Shown: positions 16,267 to 24,424 of the stretch, one piece after another
Position numbering within the stretch: position 1 is the stretch's first letter
Layout: each line of letters begins with the position of its first letter
Notes under the pieces: generated by a model
The model's input: the letters and a program-made list of their open reading frames with translations, nothing else
Told to the model about the DNA's origin: nothing
Database searches by the model: none
Source of the DNA: Helicobacter cetorum
GTDB lineage: Bacteria; Campylobacterota; Campylobacteria; Campylobacterales; Helicobacteraceae
Assembly (NCBI RefSeq): GCF_900198405.1
Contig: NZ_FZMR01000022.1
Location: 1 to 32,134, forward strand
Direction of reading: 5' to 3'
Length of the DNA stretch: 32,134 nt
Position numbers and translations under genes: made by a program

Positions 16267-17637
16267 ATGCGTTTTGTTTGGGTGGCGTGCTTGCTTTTAT
16301 TGGCAAGTTGCACGCAAAGTGATTTAAAACTCAAAGATTTATCCTTATCTCAAAGTGCTTCAAGCTACCTTAAAGATTCTAAAGAAAACTCTTTCAATGA
16401 AATAGATAGCAAAAAGCTCCAAGAGACTCTTAAAAATAACTATCTTAAGGCGTGGTATTCTCCATGGGTAGATATGCCAATTAAGACCAATAAAAAAGAA
16501 GTTTTTTGGATATTGCCTATGGTGCATAAAGCCCAAGGCTATGGCGAGGACTTAAAGCCTAATCTAAAAGAATTTAATAATGCACTTATTAAGAGCATGG
16601 ATATTGAGCATTATCCAAGCGTTAAGATTAAAGCTATTGTAGTGCGTGATAGCCATGTAAGAGCGATACCCACTAATAAACCCTACTACCGCTCTAAAAA
16701 GGGCTATCCTTTTGATAGGTATCAAAATTCATTGCTTTTTCAAGGCACGCCTATTTTAATCACGCATTTTAACACTACTAAAACTTACGCTCATATTCAA
16801 AGCAGTTTTGTTTATGGCTGGGTTAAAACTAGCGATTTAGCTTATATGCATGACAAAGATATAGAGTTTTTAACGCAACTCAAAGATTATGTCATGCCAA
16901 AGAGCGATAAAATCCCTCTTTATGATGATTATGGACATTTTTATACTCAAGCAAGAATAGGGGAGTTATTCGCTCTAGCACCCTTAAAAAAAGACCCCTC
17001 AAAAAAAATGCTTTATCGCTCTAAAGAATCTTTAAGAACTTATGCGTTTTTTAAAGACCCTAAAGGGTATGCGATTTTACAAAGCATTCCTATTAATCAA
17101 AAAGACTTTTTCTTGTTTCCTAAAGCTTTAAATAGCGCTAACATGGCTCAAGTGATAGATACAATGATAGGGCAAAAATATGGTTGGGGCGGACTATTAG
17201 AAAACAGAGATTGCTCAGCTTTCACACGAGATAGTTTTGCTAATTTTGGAATTTTACTTCCTAGAAATTCTTACGCACAAAGCCACTATGCAAACAATTA
17301 TGTGGATTTAAGCGCAATGAATGCTACAGAAAAAGAGCGCTACATTATTGAACATGCTAGTCCTTTTGCTACCCTTTTGTATCTAAAAGGGCATATCATG
17401 CTCTATTTAGGCGTGCATGACAATAGAGCGATAGTCGCCCATAGTGTATGGTCTGTGCAAACGGCTAAATATTTTAAGACTTTGAACCATAATATAGGGG
17501 GCGTAGTGATTACTTCATTATGGTTAGCTAAAGAGCATAATGGCATGTTTTCTAAAAAGAAATTATTGATTGATAGGGTGCTTGGAATGAGTGATTTGCA
17601 AGCTTACGCACAAGGTTCTATAAAACTTAAACGCTAA
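16267..17637 (+). CDS. NlpC/P60-type lipoprotein, SH3 and peptidase domains (HP0087-like)
   Basis: A probable cell-wall peptidase anchored by lipid. It is 456 residues. The signal peptide MRFVWVACLLLLASC has a lipobox cysteine at 15. The middle holds two SH3b-like segments (about 90-290; see VRAIPTNKPYYRSK and YGWVKTSDLAY). The C-terminal NlpC/P60 domain has Cys316 (NRDCSAF), His376 (KGHIMLYLG) and His392 (AHSVWS), a complete C-H-H triad. This layout resembles D,L-endopeptidases that cut stem peptides. ATG 16267 is preferred over an upstream TTG-type start because it follows GAGGAAA and begins the signal peptide. It lies 20 bases after rpoD and is likely co-transcribed. A role in peptidoglycan trimming is inference. 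Confidence 0.85.
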   Translation: MRFVWVACLLLLASCTQSDLKLKDLSLSQSASSYLKDSKENSFNEIDSKKLQETLKNNYLKAWYSPWVDMPIKTNKKEVFWILPMVHKAQGYGEDLKPNLKEFNNALIKSMDIEHYPSVKIKAIVVRDSHVRAIPTNKPYYRSKKGYPFDRYQNSLLFQGTPILITHFNTTKTYAHIQSSFVYGWVKTSDLAYMHDKDIEFLTQLKDYVMPKSDKIPLYDDYGHFYTQARIGELFALAPLKKDPSKKMLYRSKESLRTYAFFKDPKGYAILQSIPINQKDFFLFPKALNSANMAQVIDTMIGQKYGWGGLLENRDCSAFTRDSFANFGILLPRNSYAQSHYANNYVDLSAMNATEKERYIIEHASPFATLLYLKGHIMLYLGVHDNRAIVAHSVWSVQTAKYFKTLNHNIGGVVITSLWLAKEHNGMFSKKKLLIDRVLGMSDLQAYAQGSIKLKR

Positions 17638-17704
17638 TTGACTTTATTATATTATGATTACGAATTATGGAATTGAATAATTTCTTAGTTAGGAGAGATT
17701 TAAG

Positions 17705-19072
17705 ATGAGCATGGAATTTGATGCAGTGATTATTGGTGGTGGGGTTTCAGGATGTGCGACTTTTTACACTTTGAGTGAGTATAGCTCTTTAAAGCGTGTG
17801 GCGATTGTAGAAAAGTGTCCTAAACTCGCTCAAGTTAGCTCTAGTGCTAAAGCAAACTCACAAACCGTGCATGATGGTTCTATTGAGACCAACTACACCG
17901 CAGAAAAAGCTAGAAAAGTGCGTTTATCTGCTTATAAGACTAGACAATATGCCTTAAATAAGGGCTTACAAAATAAAGTTATTTTTGAAACTCAAAAAAT
18001 GGCTATTGGTGTGGGCGATGAAGAATGTGCTTTTATGGAAAAGCGCTATGAGGCGTTTAAAGAGATTTTTGAAGGTTTAGAGGCGTTTGATAAGCAAACG
18101 ATTAAAGAGTTAGAACCTAATGTTATTTTAGGTGCACATGGTGTGGATAGGCATGAAAATGTTATCGGTCATGGTTTTAGGAAGGATTGGAGCACCATGA
18201 ATTATGCGAAGTTGAGTGAAAACTTTGTAGAAGAGGCTCTAAAATTGAAGCCGGACAATAAGGTTTTTTTAAACTTTAAGGTTAAAAAAATTGAAAGGCG
18301 TGCCGGAGGCTTTGCGCTTATTTCAGAAGAGGCTGAAGAGGTGTATGCAAAATTTGTTTTAGTGAATGCTGGCTCTTATGCCTTGCCCCTAGCTCAAAGC
18401 ATGGGTTATGGTTTAGACTTAGGGTGTTTGCCTGTGGCGGGTAGCTTTTATTTTGTGCCAGATTTATTAAAAGGAAAGGTTTATACCGTGCAAAACCCTA
18501 AACTCCCTTTTGCGGCTGTGCATGGCGACCCTGATGCTGTGATTAAGGGTAAGACACGAATTGGGCCTACCGCATTAGCGATGCCTAAATTAGAGCGTAA
18601 TAAATATTGGCTTAAAGGTATTAGCCTAGAATTATTAAAAATGGATTTGAATAAAGATGTGTTAAAAATCGTGTTTGATTTAATGAGTGATAGAGAGATT
18701 CGTAATTATGTCTTTAAAAACATGGTTTTTGAATTACCCGCTATTGGTAAGCGTAAATTTTTGAAAGACGCTCAAAAGATTATCCCTTCATTGAGATTAG
18801 AAGATTTAGAATACGCAGAAGGTTTTGGCGAAGTGCGCCCGCAAGTCTTAGACAGAACTAAGCAAAAGCTTGAATTAGGCGAAAAGAAAATTTGCACGCA
18901 CAAAGGCATTACTTTTAACATGACCCCCTCTCCGGGTGCGACAAGTTGTATGCAAAATGCCCTCATTGATTCTCAAGAAATCACTGAATATTTAGGCGAG
19001 AGCTTTGATTTGGAGCGTTTCTATACAGATCTCTCCCCAGAAGAGTTAGAAACCTTAAATAGTAAAAACTAA
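17705..19072 (+). CDS. mqo: Malate:quinone oxidoreductase
   Basis: A membrane-associated FAD enzyme that oxidises malate to oxaloacetate and feeds electrons to menaquinone; it replaces NAD malate dehydrogenase in Helicobacter. It is 455 residues. The N-terminal dinucleotide fold is [20 protein letters not shown] near 6-25, [19 protein letters not shown] lies near 46-64, and the C-terminal flavin region is [16 protein letters not shown]. The ATG has AGGAG upstream. It corresponds to HP0086, and its stop overlaps the next gene by one base. Confidence 0.93.
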   Translation: MSMEFDAVIIGGGVSGCATFYTLSEYSSLKRVAIVEKCPKLAQVSSSAKANSQTVHDGSIETNYTAEKARKVRLSAYKTRQYALNKGLQNKVIFETQKMAIGVGDEECAFMEKRYEAFKEIFEGLEAFDKQTIKELEPNVILGAHGVDRHENVIGHGFRKDWSTMNYAKLSENFVEEALKLKPDNKVFLNFKVKKIERRAGGFALISEEAEEVYAKFVLVNAGSYALPLAQSMGYGLDLGCLPVAGSFYFVPDLLKGKVYTVQNPKLPFAAVHGDPDAVIKGKTRIGPTALAMPKLERNKYWLKGISLELLKMDLNKDVLKIVFDLMSDREIRNYVFKNMVFELPAIGKRKFLKDAQKIIPSLRLEDLEYAEGFGEVRPQVLDRTKQKLELGEKKICTHKGITFNMTPSPGATSCMQNALIDSQEITEYLGESFDLERFYTDLSPEELETLNSKN

Positions 19073-19257
19073 TGCAAGAAAAACAAGCCCAAGAAATCGC
19101 CAAAAGAGCCATTAAAATCGTCTTTTTTTTAGGGTTTGTGGTATTGCTTTTAATGATGATAAACATTTATATTCTTATCAATCAAGTCAATGCCACTGCA
19201 GAGATAGGCAAGAAAGTCAAGCGATTAGAAAATGCTATCCAAACCAATAAGCCCTAA
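19072..19257 (+). CDS. Small single-span membrane protein (HP0085-like)
   Basis: A 61-residue protein with a basic N-terminal helix (residues 1-17), one transmembrane helix (about 18-37, IVFFLGFVVLLLMMINIYIL) and a short C-terminal coiled coil (KKVKRLENAIQ). The ATG overlaps the mqo stop (TAATG), so translation is coupled to mqo. It may assist or anchor the quinone-reducing enzyme, but that is only a guess from the pairing. It resembles a Helicobacter-specific family of short uncharacterised proteins. Confidence 0.8.
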   Translation: MQEKQAQEIAKRAIKIVFFLGFVVLLLMMINIYILINQVNATAEIGKKVKRLENAIQTNKP

Positions 19258-19269
19258 AAGCTTTTTAGG
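19253..19269 (+). terminator. Weak terminator after the mqo operon
   Basis: CCTAAAA-GCT-TTTTAGG forms a 7-bp stem over the stop codon of the small membrane protein gene, followed by CTTTGAGTTT. The T-run is poor, so efficiency is doubtful. Confidence 0.35.
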
Positions 19270-19362
19270 CTTTGAGTTTATAAGCAAGAGGCAATCAAAA
19301 AAGGGTTTTATAGGGTTAAAAAAGCTTGTTTTTTAAACATTGGCTATATTTCATACAATAAA

Positions 19363-19821
19363 CTACTTTTTAATATCATCTAAGAATTTATCCATTTTGC
19401 TTTCTAAATGAATGATTTGTTTGATGGATTGCTTAAGTTCTTCAAAGGCTTTAGGATTTTTTGCAGTAGCGCATGGAATGGTTTTATGAGCCTCTAGTTC
19501 TAAGTTCTCAATCTCTTTTAACAAGTTTTTTAAATGGTTAGCGTCTTTAAGATCTTGCTCAAAATAATCATAAAATTGTTGTTCTAAAGTTGTGGTGCGT
19601 CCTAAAAATGAGCTTTGAGCACGAATTTGCGCATGATTATCTTCCCCACCTATACAAGTTTTGAAAGTTTGATTGAGTTCTAAAAAATCATTTTTAGCTT
19701 TTAAAAATACTTTTGATATTTCTGTAATGATTTCATAATGCCCTGCCTTTAAAATGCTGAGAAATAATAGACCTAATAAAAATTTTTTAACCACTTTTAG
19801 CCTTAATATTGATTTTACCAT
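19363..19821 (-). CDS. Exported hypothetical protein (HP1579-like)
   Basis: A 152-residue protein with a signal peptide at about 1-26 (KKFLLGLLFLSILKA, likely cut after LKAGH or LKA). The mature part is acidic and helical (coiled coil near 85-150) with two cysteines (KTCIGG and TIPCAT) that could form a disulphide in the periplasm. The start overlaps the lpxF-like gene by 7 bases, so it is last in a wecA-lpxF-this gene operon. No family function is recognised. Confidence 0.8.
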   Translation of the reverse strand: MVKSILRLKVVKKFLLGLLFLSILKAGHYEIITEISKVFLKAKNDFLELNQTFKTCIGGEDNHAQIRAQSSFLGRTTTLEQQFYDYFEQDLKDANHLKNLLKEIENLELEAHKTIPCATAKNPKAFEELKQSIKQIIHLESKMDKFLDDIKK

Positions 19822-20411
19822 TGATACGAAAAACTCACGCCATAACGCCCATTACCCTTAAAATCGCTAGAAATTTCAGGATAGAGCATCCAGTTTTTGG
19901 GCTTGTAGCGTGTGGTGAATAAATAAGCAAAGCCCCAACCTATAAGACTGCCTACTACCACTTGCCATACAGTATGCTTTTGAGCGACCACTCTACTAGC
20001 ATCAGTAAGAATAGCTAGGGCTAAAACGGGTAATGCAGGTTTCCATCCATAGCGATAATATACAAACCCAGCCGCACTAAACACGCCCCCAGCATGCCCG
20101 CTTGGCATACCACGCCACGAATTACAGCATGGGCGTTTAGCAAAAGATACATTAGCCCCATGCTCATGCGCTTTAGCAAAAGCCCCTTTAATGCCATAAA
20201 TCACGCCTTGAGAAACTAAAGTTCCTACCGCTAATTCCCCTAAACCTCTATAATCTCGCATAGCTAAACTAACCGTGCCTACAAAAATAGGTAAAAATCT
20301 CAGCACATCGCCAATTTCTTCTAAAACATAAGCCCCTTCGTTTAAGGGCTTACTTTCTAGGGGGTATATCCATAGTAGTAAGCTAAAAAAAAGGCTTTTG
20401 ATTTTATTCAT
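19815..20411 (-). CDS. lpxF: PAP2-family lipid A 4'-phosphatase-like protein (LpxF)
   Basis: Predicted inner-membrane phosphatase with a periplasmic active site. H. pylori HP1580 (LpxF) removes the lipid A 4'-phosphate, helping polymyxin resistance and immune evasion. The 198-residue protein has a signal/anchor at about 1-20 and three PAP2 motifs: KRP with CCNSWRG, the MPSGHAGG histidine, and SRVVAQKHTVWQ. In the third motif the usual Asp after His (SR-x5-H-x3-D) is Gln. The ATG directly follows the wecA stop. The C-terminal end (ISSDFKGNGRYGVSFSYQW) resembles a beta-strand. Assignment rests on family, position next to wecA and length. Confidence 0.78.
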   Translation of the reverse strand: MNKIKSLFFSLLLWIYPLESKPLNEGAYVLEEIGDVLRFLPIFVGTVSLAMRDYRGLGELAVGTLVSQGVIYGIKGAFAKAHEHGANVSFAKRPCCNSWRGMPSGHAGGVFSAAGFVYYRYGWKPALPVLALAILTDASRVVAQKHTVWQVVVGSLIGWGFAYLFTTRYKPKNWMLYPEISSDFKGNGRYGVSFSYQW

Positions 20412-21419
20412 TTAACCCACTCGCTTTTCTAACTTGCTAACTTGCTTGCTTAAATAATAATATCCCCATAAATAGCAAGCGATAAAGATTAAAGCAATAG
20501 CAATGAGGATAGGAGCGTTTAAGCGAAAGAAAGCGCTCACTAATATAAAAGGTAAGTTGCATAGCACTAAAATGAATGCGCACATAGGGTTTGGATAAAT
20601 AAAAGAGTGTAGTTGCAAGGTTTTAAACAAAAGGGTATGCAAATGCAAATTATCTGGCATAGTGGCATGCTGATTTTTGAGCTTACGCCTAAGAATACTA
20701 AAAAGCACCTCTACAACCGGATAAAGCATTAAGTTTAGCCCAAAAAACACGCTGATTTTTTGCTCTAAACTCAAATGTAAGAGCAAAGCTCCGCACATAA
20801 AACCTAAAAAATACGCCCCTCCATCGCCTAGAAAAATCCGCCCAAAAGGGAAATTAAACACCATAAAACCAAGCACCATATATGCAAGCAAACAGCCTAA
20901 ATTTGTAGGCTCTATGTAATGAATGATAAGCAGTGTTAGCAGACAAATACCAGAGGCTAAACCATTAAACCCATCAATGATATTAATGGCATTGCTAATA
21001 CCTACAAGCATAAAAACAGCAAATATAAACGCTATAAAATAGGGCAAACTAAAAAGGGGCGAGAAATCGCTTATAACTAAATGAGTGGATAAAATAACGC
21101 CTAATGCCCCAAGACTTTGTAAAATAAGGCGCATTTTTGGGCTAAGCGAAAAATTAATATCTTCTAAAAATCCGCTTAAAAAGATGAGTGTGATAGCCAA
21201 AAAAACAAAACTACCTTCAAAAGGTGTTTTCAAAGGTTCTAAATAATAAGCTAATATAAACGAAAGAAAAATGCCAAGCCCTCCGGCTCGTGGAGTTTTT
21301 TCTTTATGAAAGCCTTGTATTTTGTCAGCATTATCTACAAAAAGCATGGATTTCTTAGACCATAAAATAATAAGAAAGCAAGTTAAGCAACTGATTAGGA
21401 AATATAGCACAGCCAACAC
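20412..21419 (-). CDS. wecA: Undecaprenyl-phosphate GlcNAc-1-phosphate transferase
   Basis: Starts O-antigen assembly by moving GlcNAc-1-P from UDP-GlcNAc to undecaprenyl phosphate on the inner membrane. The 335-residue polytopic protein (about 10-11 helices) has the MraY/WecA motifs: KEKTPRAGGLGI near 40-51, the NIIDGFNGLASG aspartates near 145-156, FGRIFLGDGGAYFLGF near 190-205, and an HxH-type loop NLHLHTLLF near 255. The start is GTG with no obvious Shine-Dalgarno but a TATAAT 25-30 bases upstream, suggesting a near-leaderless mRNA. It corresponds to HP1581. Confidence 0.9.
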   Translation of the reverse strand: MLAVLYFLISCLTCFLIILWSKKSMLFVDNADKIQGFHKEKTPRAGGLGIFLSFILAYYLEPLKTPFEGSFVFLAITLIFLSGFLEDINFSLSPKMRLILQSLGALGVILSTHLVISDFSPLFSLPYFIAFIFAVFMLVGISNAINIIDGFNGLASGICLLTLLIIHYIEPTNLGCLLAYMVLGFMVFNFPFGRIFLGDGGAYFLGFMCGALLLHLSLEQKISVFFGLNLMLYPVVEVLFSILRRKLKNQHATMPDNLHLHTLLFKTLQLHSFIYPNPMCAFILVLCNLPFILVSAFFRLNAPILIAIALIFIACYLWGYYYLSKQVSKLEKRVG

Positions 21420-21443
21420 TTTGTGATAATTTTTTAAATGGAT

Positions 21444-21449
21444 ATTATA
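21444..21449 (-). promoter_or_regulatory. -10 box of the wecA operon
   Basis: Minus-strand TATAAT (in GCTATAATATCC) only about 25 bases from the wecA GTG, leaving a short leader. A plus-strand TACAAT near 21510 probably serves the divergent pdxJ. Confidence 0.5.
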
Positions 21450-21545
21450 GCAAATTTAAAGAATGGCTTTCTTAAAGACATTTTAAGGGTTGGCGGATTG
21501 TTTTTTGTGTTACAATTTCAAAAATCATTATTATAAAGGATAATT

Positions 21546-22334
21546 ATGCGTTTTGGATTAAATATTGACCATATCGTTACTTTAAGAGAAGTAAGAAAGA
21601 CTTATGAACCTGAAATTTTAGAAGCCCTATTTATTGCTAAAAACACCCATAAAGTGGATTTAATCACTATCCACTTACGAGAAGATAAACGCCATATTCA
21701 AAATGAAGATGTTCTTAAGTTGCTTGAAATTAGCCCTTTACCTATCAATATTGAATGTTCCATTAATGCTAATATCACTGATTTTTTATGCTCTCTAAAA
21801 ATAAAGCCTAGTAAGGTTACTATTGTGCCTGAAAATAGAGCTGAAATCACCACAGAGGGCGGATTAGATTGCTCTTTAAAAGAATTGCCAAAGACTATAA
21901 GAGCGTATCAAAATAAAGGGATTGAAGTGTCCTTATTTATTGACCCTTCAAAAGACGCTCTTAATTTTGCAAGAGAGCAAAAAATCAAGCAAGTAGAGTT
22001 TCACACCGGAGTGTATGCGAATTTACACAACGCTTTATATTCTAACGCTAACAATCATATTAATGCCATTAATTCGCTTAAAGAAAAAAGCCCTAAGGAA
22101 TTGAAAGAAGAGTTGCAAAATGCGTTCTTACAATTAAGAAGAATGAGTAAAGAGGCGTTTTTTATGGGAATTGAAGTGTGTGCTGGGCATGGCTTGAATT
22201 ATTCTAATGTGAAAGAAATGTTAAAAATTCCATCTTTAAGAGAGCTTAATATCGGTCATAGTGTTATTTCAAAAGCCGTTTTAATGGGCTTAGAAAAGGC
22301 GATTTTAGAAATGGCACAACTCATTAAACGCTAA
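21546..22334 (+). CDS. pdxJ: Pyridoxine 5'-phosphate synthase
   Basis: The last step of the DXP-dependent vitamin B6 route: condenses 1-deoxyxylulose 5-phosphate with the PdxA product. The 262-residue TIM barrel has GLNIDHIVTLRE near 4-15, TIHLREDKRHIQ near 41-52, the catalytic Glu in NIECSIN, VEFHTGVYAN and VCAGHGLNYSNV. AAAGGAT precedes the ATG. pdxA starts immediately after its stop, giving a tight operon (HP1582-HP1583). Confidence 0.97.
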   Translation: MRFGLNIDHIVTLREVRKTYEPEILEALFIAKNTHKVDLITIHLREDKRHIQNEDVLKLLEISPLPINIECSINANITDFLCSLKIKPSKVTIVPENRAEITTEGGLDCSLKELPKTIRAYQNKGIEVSLFIDPSKDALNFAREQKIKQVEFHTGVYANLHNALYSNANNHINAINSLKEKSPKELKEELQNAFLQLRRMSKEAFFMGIEVCAGHGLNYSNVKEMLKIPSLRELNIGHSVISKAVLMGLEKAILEMAQLIKR

Positions 22335-23258
22335 ATGATTAAAAAGAAAATTGCCATTAGTTGTGGGGATATTCAAGGTATCAGTTTAGAGCTGATTTTA
22401 AAAAGCCATAAAGAAGTGAGTAAAATTTGTGAGCCGTTATATATCATTCATAGCGAGCTTTTAGAACAAGCTAATCAATTGCTCCATAACGCTTATGAGT
22501 TTAAATCTCTTAACACGCTTAGTTTAGACATTCAAATGCCCCCTTTAAACTCCAGCACGATAGGAAAAGTGGATACAGATAGTGGGAGATATAGCTTTGA
22601 GAGTTTTAAAAAGGCTTGTGAATTAGCTGATAACAAAGAAGTCAATGGAATTTGCACCATGCCTATTAACAAACTTGCATGGCAACAAGCTCAAATCCCT
22701 TATGTAGGGCATACCGATTTTTTAAAACAACGCTATAAAGAGTGCGAAATCATTATGATGCTTGGGTGTTCTAAACTCTTTGTAGGATTATTCAGCGACC
22801 ATGTGCCTTTAAGCAAGGTTTCTAAACTCATTCAAGTTAAAGCCTTAATCAAGTTTTTATTAGCGTTTCAAACAAGCACGCAGGCTAAATGCGTTCAAGT
22901 ATGTGGCTTTAACCCCCATGCAGGCGAAGATGGCTTGTTTGGAAAAGAAGATAAAAAAATTTTAAAAGCCATTCAACAATGTAATGAAATACTAGGCTTT
23001 GAATGTTTTCTAGGGCCCTTGCCAGCTGATAGTGCTTTTAGTTATAGAAGAAGAGCTATAACGCCCTTTTATGTGAGCATGTATCATGACGCTGGCTTAG
23101 CCCCTTTAAAAGCTCTCTACTTTGATGAAAGTATTAATGTAAGTTTGAACGCTCCCATTTTGCGTGCATCTACTGACCACGGCACAGCGTTTGATATTGC
23201 CTATCAAAATAAAGCGAATAATCAAAGCTATTTGAATGCGATTAGTTACTTAGCCTAA
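22335..23258 (+). CDS. pdxA: 4-hydroxythreonine-4-phosphate dehydrogenase
   Basis: NAD-dependent oxidation of 4-phosphohydroxythreonine in vitamin B6 synthesis. It is 307 residues. The metal-binding histidines are visible in VGHTDFL, NPHAGEDGLFGKED and MYHDAGLAPLK. GDIQGISLELILK at the N-terminus matches the family phosphate-binding turn. Its ATG directly abuts the pdxJ stop. In H. pylori tsaD (HP1584) follows; here it is absent and a short relic lies on the other strand. Confidence 0.96.
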   Translation: MIKKKIAISCGDIQGISLELILKSHKEVSKICEPLYIIHSELLEQANQLLHNAYEFKSLNTLSLDIQMPPLNSSTIGKVDTDSGRYSFESFKKACELADNKEVNGICTMPINKLAWQQAQIPYVGHTDFLKQRYKECEIIMMLGCSKLFVGLFSDHVPLSKVSKLIQVKALIKFLLAFQTSTQAKCVQVCGFNPHAGEDGLFGKEDKKILKAIQQCNEILGFECFLGPLPADSAFSYRRRAITPFYVSMYHDAGLAPLKALYFDESINVSLNAPILRASTDHGTAFDIAYQNKANNQSYLNAISYLA

Positions 23259-23265
23259 AAAGCCC

Positions 23266-23394
23266 TTAAATCGTTTTAGATTGCAAATTTTGATATTTGT
23301 TTTTATCAAAATCGGTATAAAAAGTATCTATGGTTTGCAATAATTCCCATTTTGAATTATTTAGTTGTTTTCTATTGCCCCAAAAAACATTCTT
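23266..23394 (-). pseudogene. C-terminal relic of an unrecognised gene
   Basis: A 42-codon minus-strand frame without a start codon looks coding (KNVFWGNRKQLNNSKWELL, then TIDTFYTDFDKNKYQNLQ) and ends with a normal stop 8 bases beyond the pdxA stop. Upstream of it there are only stops. It appears to be the tail of a lost gene, family not recognised. It sits where tsaD would be expected from H. pylori order, but it is on the opposite strand and does not resemble TsaD. Confidence 0.4.
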
Positions 23395-23463
23395 TTATTT
23401 TATTAAAAGATATGTTTATTTTTAATCATCTTCTTAACTTGTTATTTAATTATGACATGGGGT

Positions 23464-23481
23464 GCAATACTGTCGTATTGC
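23464..23481. other. 7-bp hairpin downstream of flgG
   Basis: GCAATAC-TGTC-GTATTGC is a perfect stem about 30 bases past the flgG stop on the minus strand. No T-run follows on that strand, so a terminator role is uncertain. Confidence 0.35.
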
Positions 23482-23511
23482 TTAGCTGTTGTCTAAAAAC
23501 TCAAAAAATTC

Positions 23512-24300
23512 CTAGCGTTTAAGAGAATTAACCGTTTGGAGCATGGCATCTGCAGTTTGAATGCTCTTAGAATTAGCCTCATAGGCTCTTTGGGCAGTAA
23601 TTAAATCTGTCATTTCTTCTACTAATCTCACATTGCTGAGTTCTAAAAAGCCTTGTCTTAGTCTTCCTAAGCCTTGAGAATCTGGAGCCCCAACAATCGC
23701 ATCACCGCTTGCATTAGTAACCGCATAAAGATTGTCCCCCATAGAATGAAGCCCAGCGGGGTTAATAAAATTAGCCAAAGTAATTTGCCCAATCACTGCA
23801 GAATTGGTTTGTAAGCCTTGCGTAACGCTCACTGTGCCATCTACGCCGATATTCACTTGCGTGGTGTCTTGGGGTAGAGTGATTTGAGGGATTAGCAAAT
23901 AGCCTTCGCTTGTAACGATATTACCTTGGTCATCTAGCTTAAAATTCCCACTTCTTGTATAAGCGATAGTGCCATCTGGCATTTGAATTTGAAAAAAGCC
24001 TTTGCCTGTAATAGCAATATCTAGATTATTTTCTGTTTCTTTAGGACTGCCTTGAGAAAACATCTTAGTAATCGCACTAGGACGCACGCCTAATCCTACT
24101 TCCATGCCATTTGGAGATAGAGTAGTATTGCTAGTGTTAGTGCCAGCATATTGCATGGCTTGATAAAATAAATCATTAAAATCTGCACGAGATTTTTTAA
24201 AGCCGGTGGTATTGACATTGGCAATATTATTTGAAGTGGTGTCAATATGGGTTTGTTGTGCGAGCATTCCTGAAGTGGCACTACTGAGAGAGCGCATCAT
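23512..24300 (-). CDS. flgG: Flagellar distal rod protein FlgG
   Basis: Forms the distal rod of the flagellar basal body. The 262-residue protein has the N-terminal rod motif SGMLAQQTHIDTTSNNIANV near 10-29 with NTTGFKKSRADF after it, the central GKGFFQIQMPDG near 99-110 with TRSGNF, and the C-terminal helix MTDLITAQRAYEANSKSIQ near 230-248. There is no cleavable signal peptide, as expected for a type III export substrate. The start is ATG-ATG after AAGGA. A single TATAAT lies upstream. A truncated duplicate of its 3' end and upstream region lies at 5473-5690. Confidence 0.97.
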   Translation of the reverse strand: MMRSLSSATSGMLAQQTHIDTTSNNIANVNTTGFKKSRADFNDLFYQAMQYAGTNTSNTTLSPNGMEVGLGVRPSAITKMFSQGSPKETENNLDIAITGKGFFQIQMPDGTIAYTRSGNFKLDDQGNIVTSEGYLLIPQITLPQDTTQVNIGVDGTVSVTQGLQTNSAVIGQITLANFINPAGLHSMGDNLYAVTNASGDAIVGAPDSQGLGRLRQGFLELSNVRLVEEMTDLITAQRAYEANSKSIQTADAMLQTVNSLKR

Positions 24301-24358
24301 TGAGTATTCCTTAATTTACACTACTAATATAGGGTAGTAAGTCATTTATTTACTTTAG

Positions 24359-24364
24359 ATTATA
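24359..24364 (-). promoter_or_regulatory. -10 box of flgG
   Basis: TATAAT on the minus strand, about 60 bases upstream of the flgG ATG. The box is mutated in the duplicate near 5630. The plus strand of the same region (to about 24415) keeps what looks like an orphan piece of the tlpB leader. Confidence 0.55.
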
Positions 24365-24424
24365 TCAAAATTAGAATTAAAATTAAAATTTTTATTTAAG
24401 GAATAATTGCATGTTGTTAAAAAA

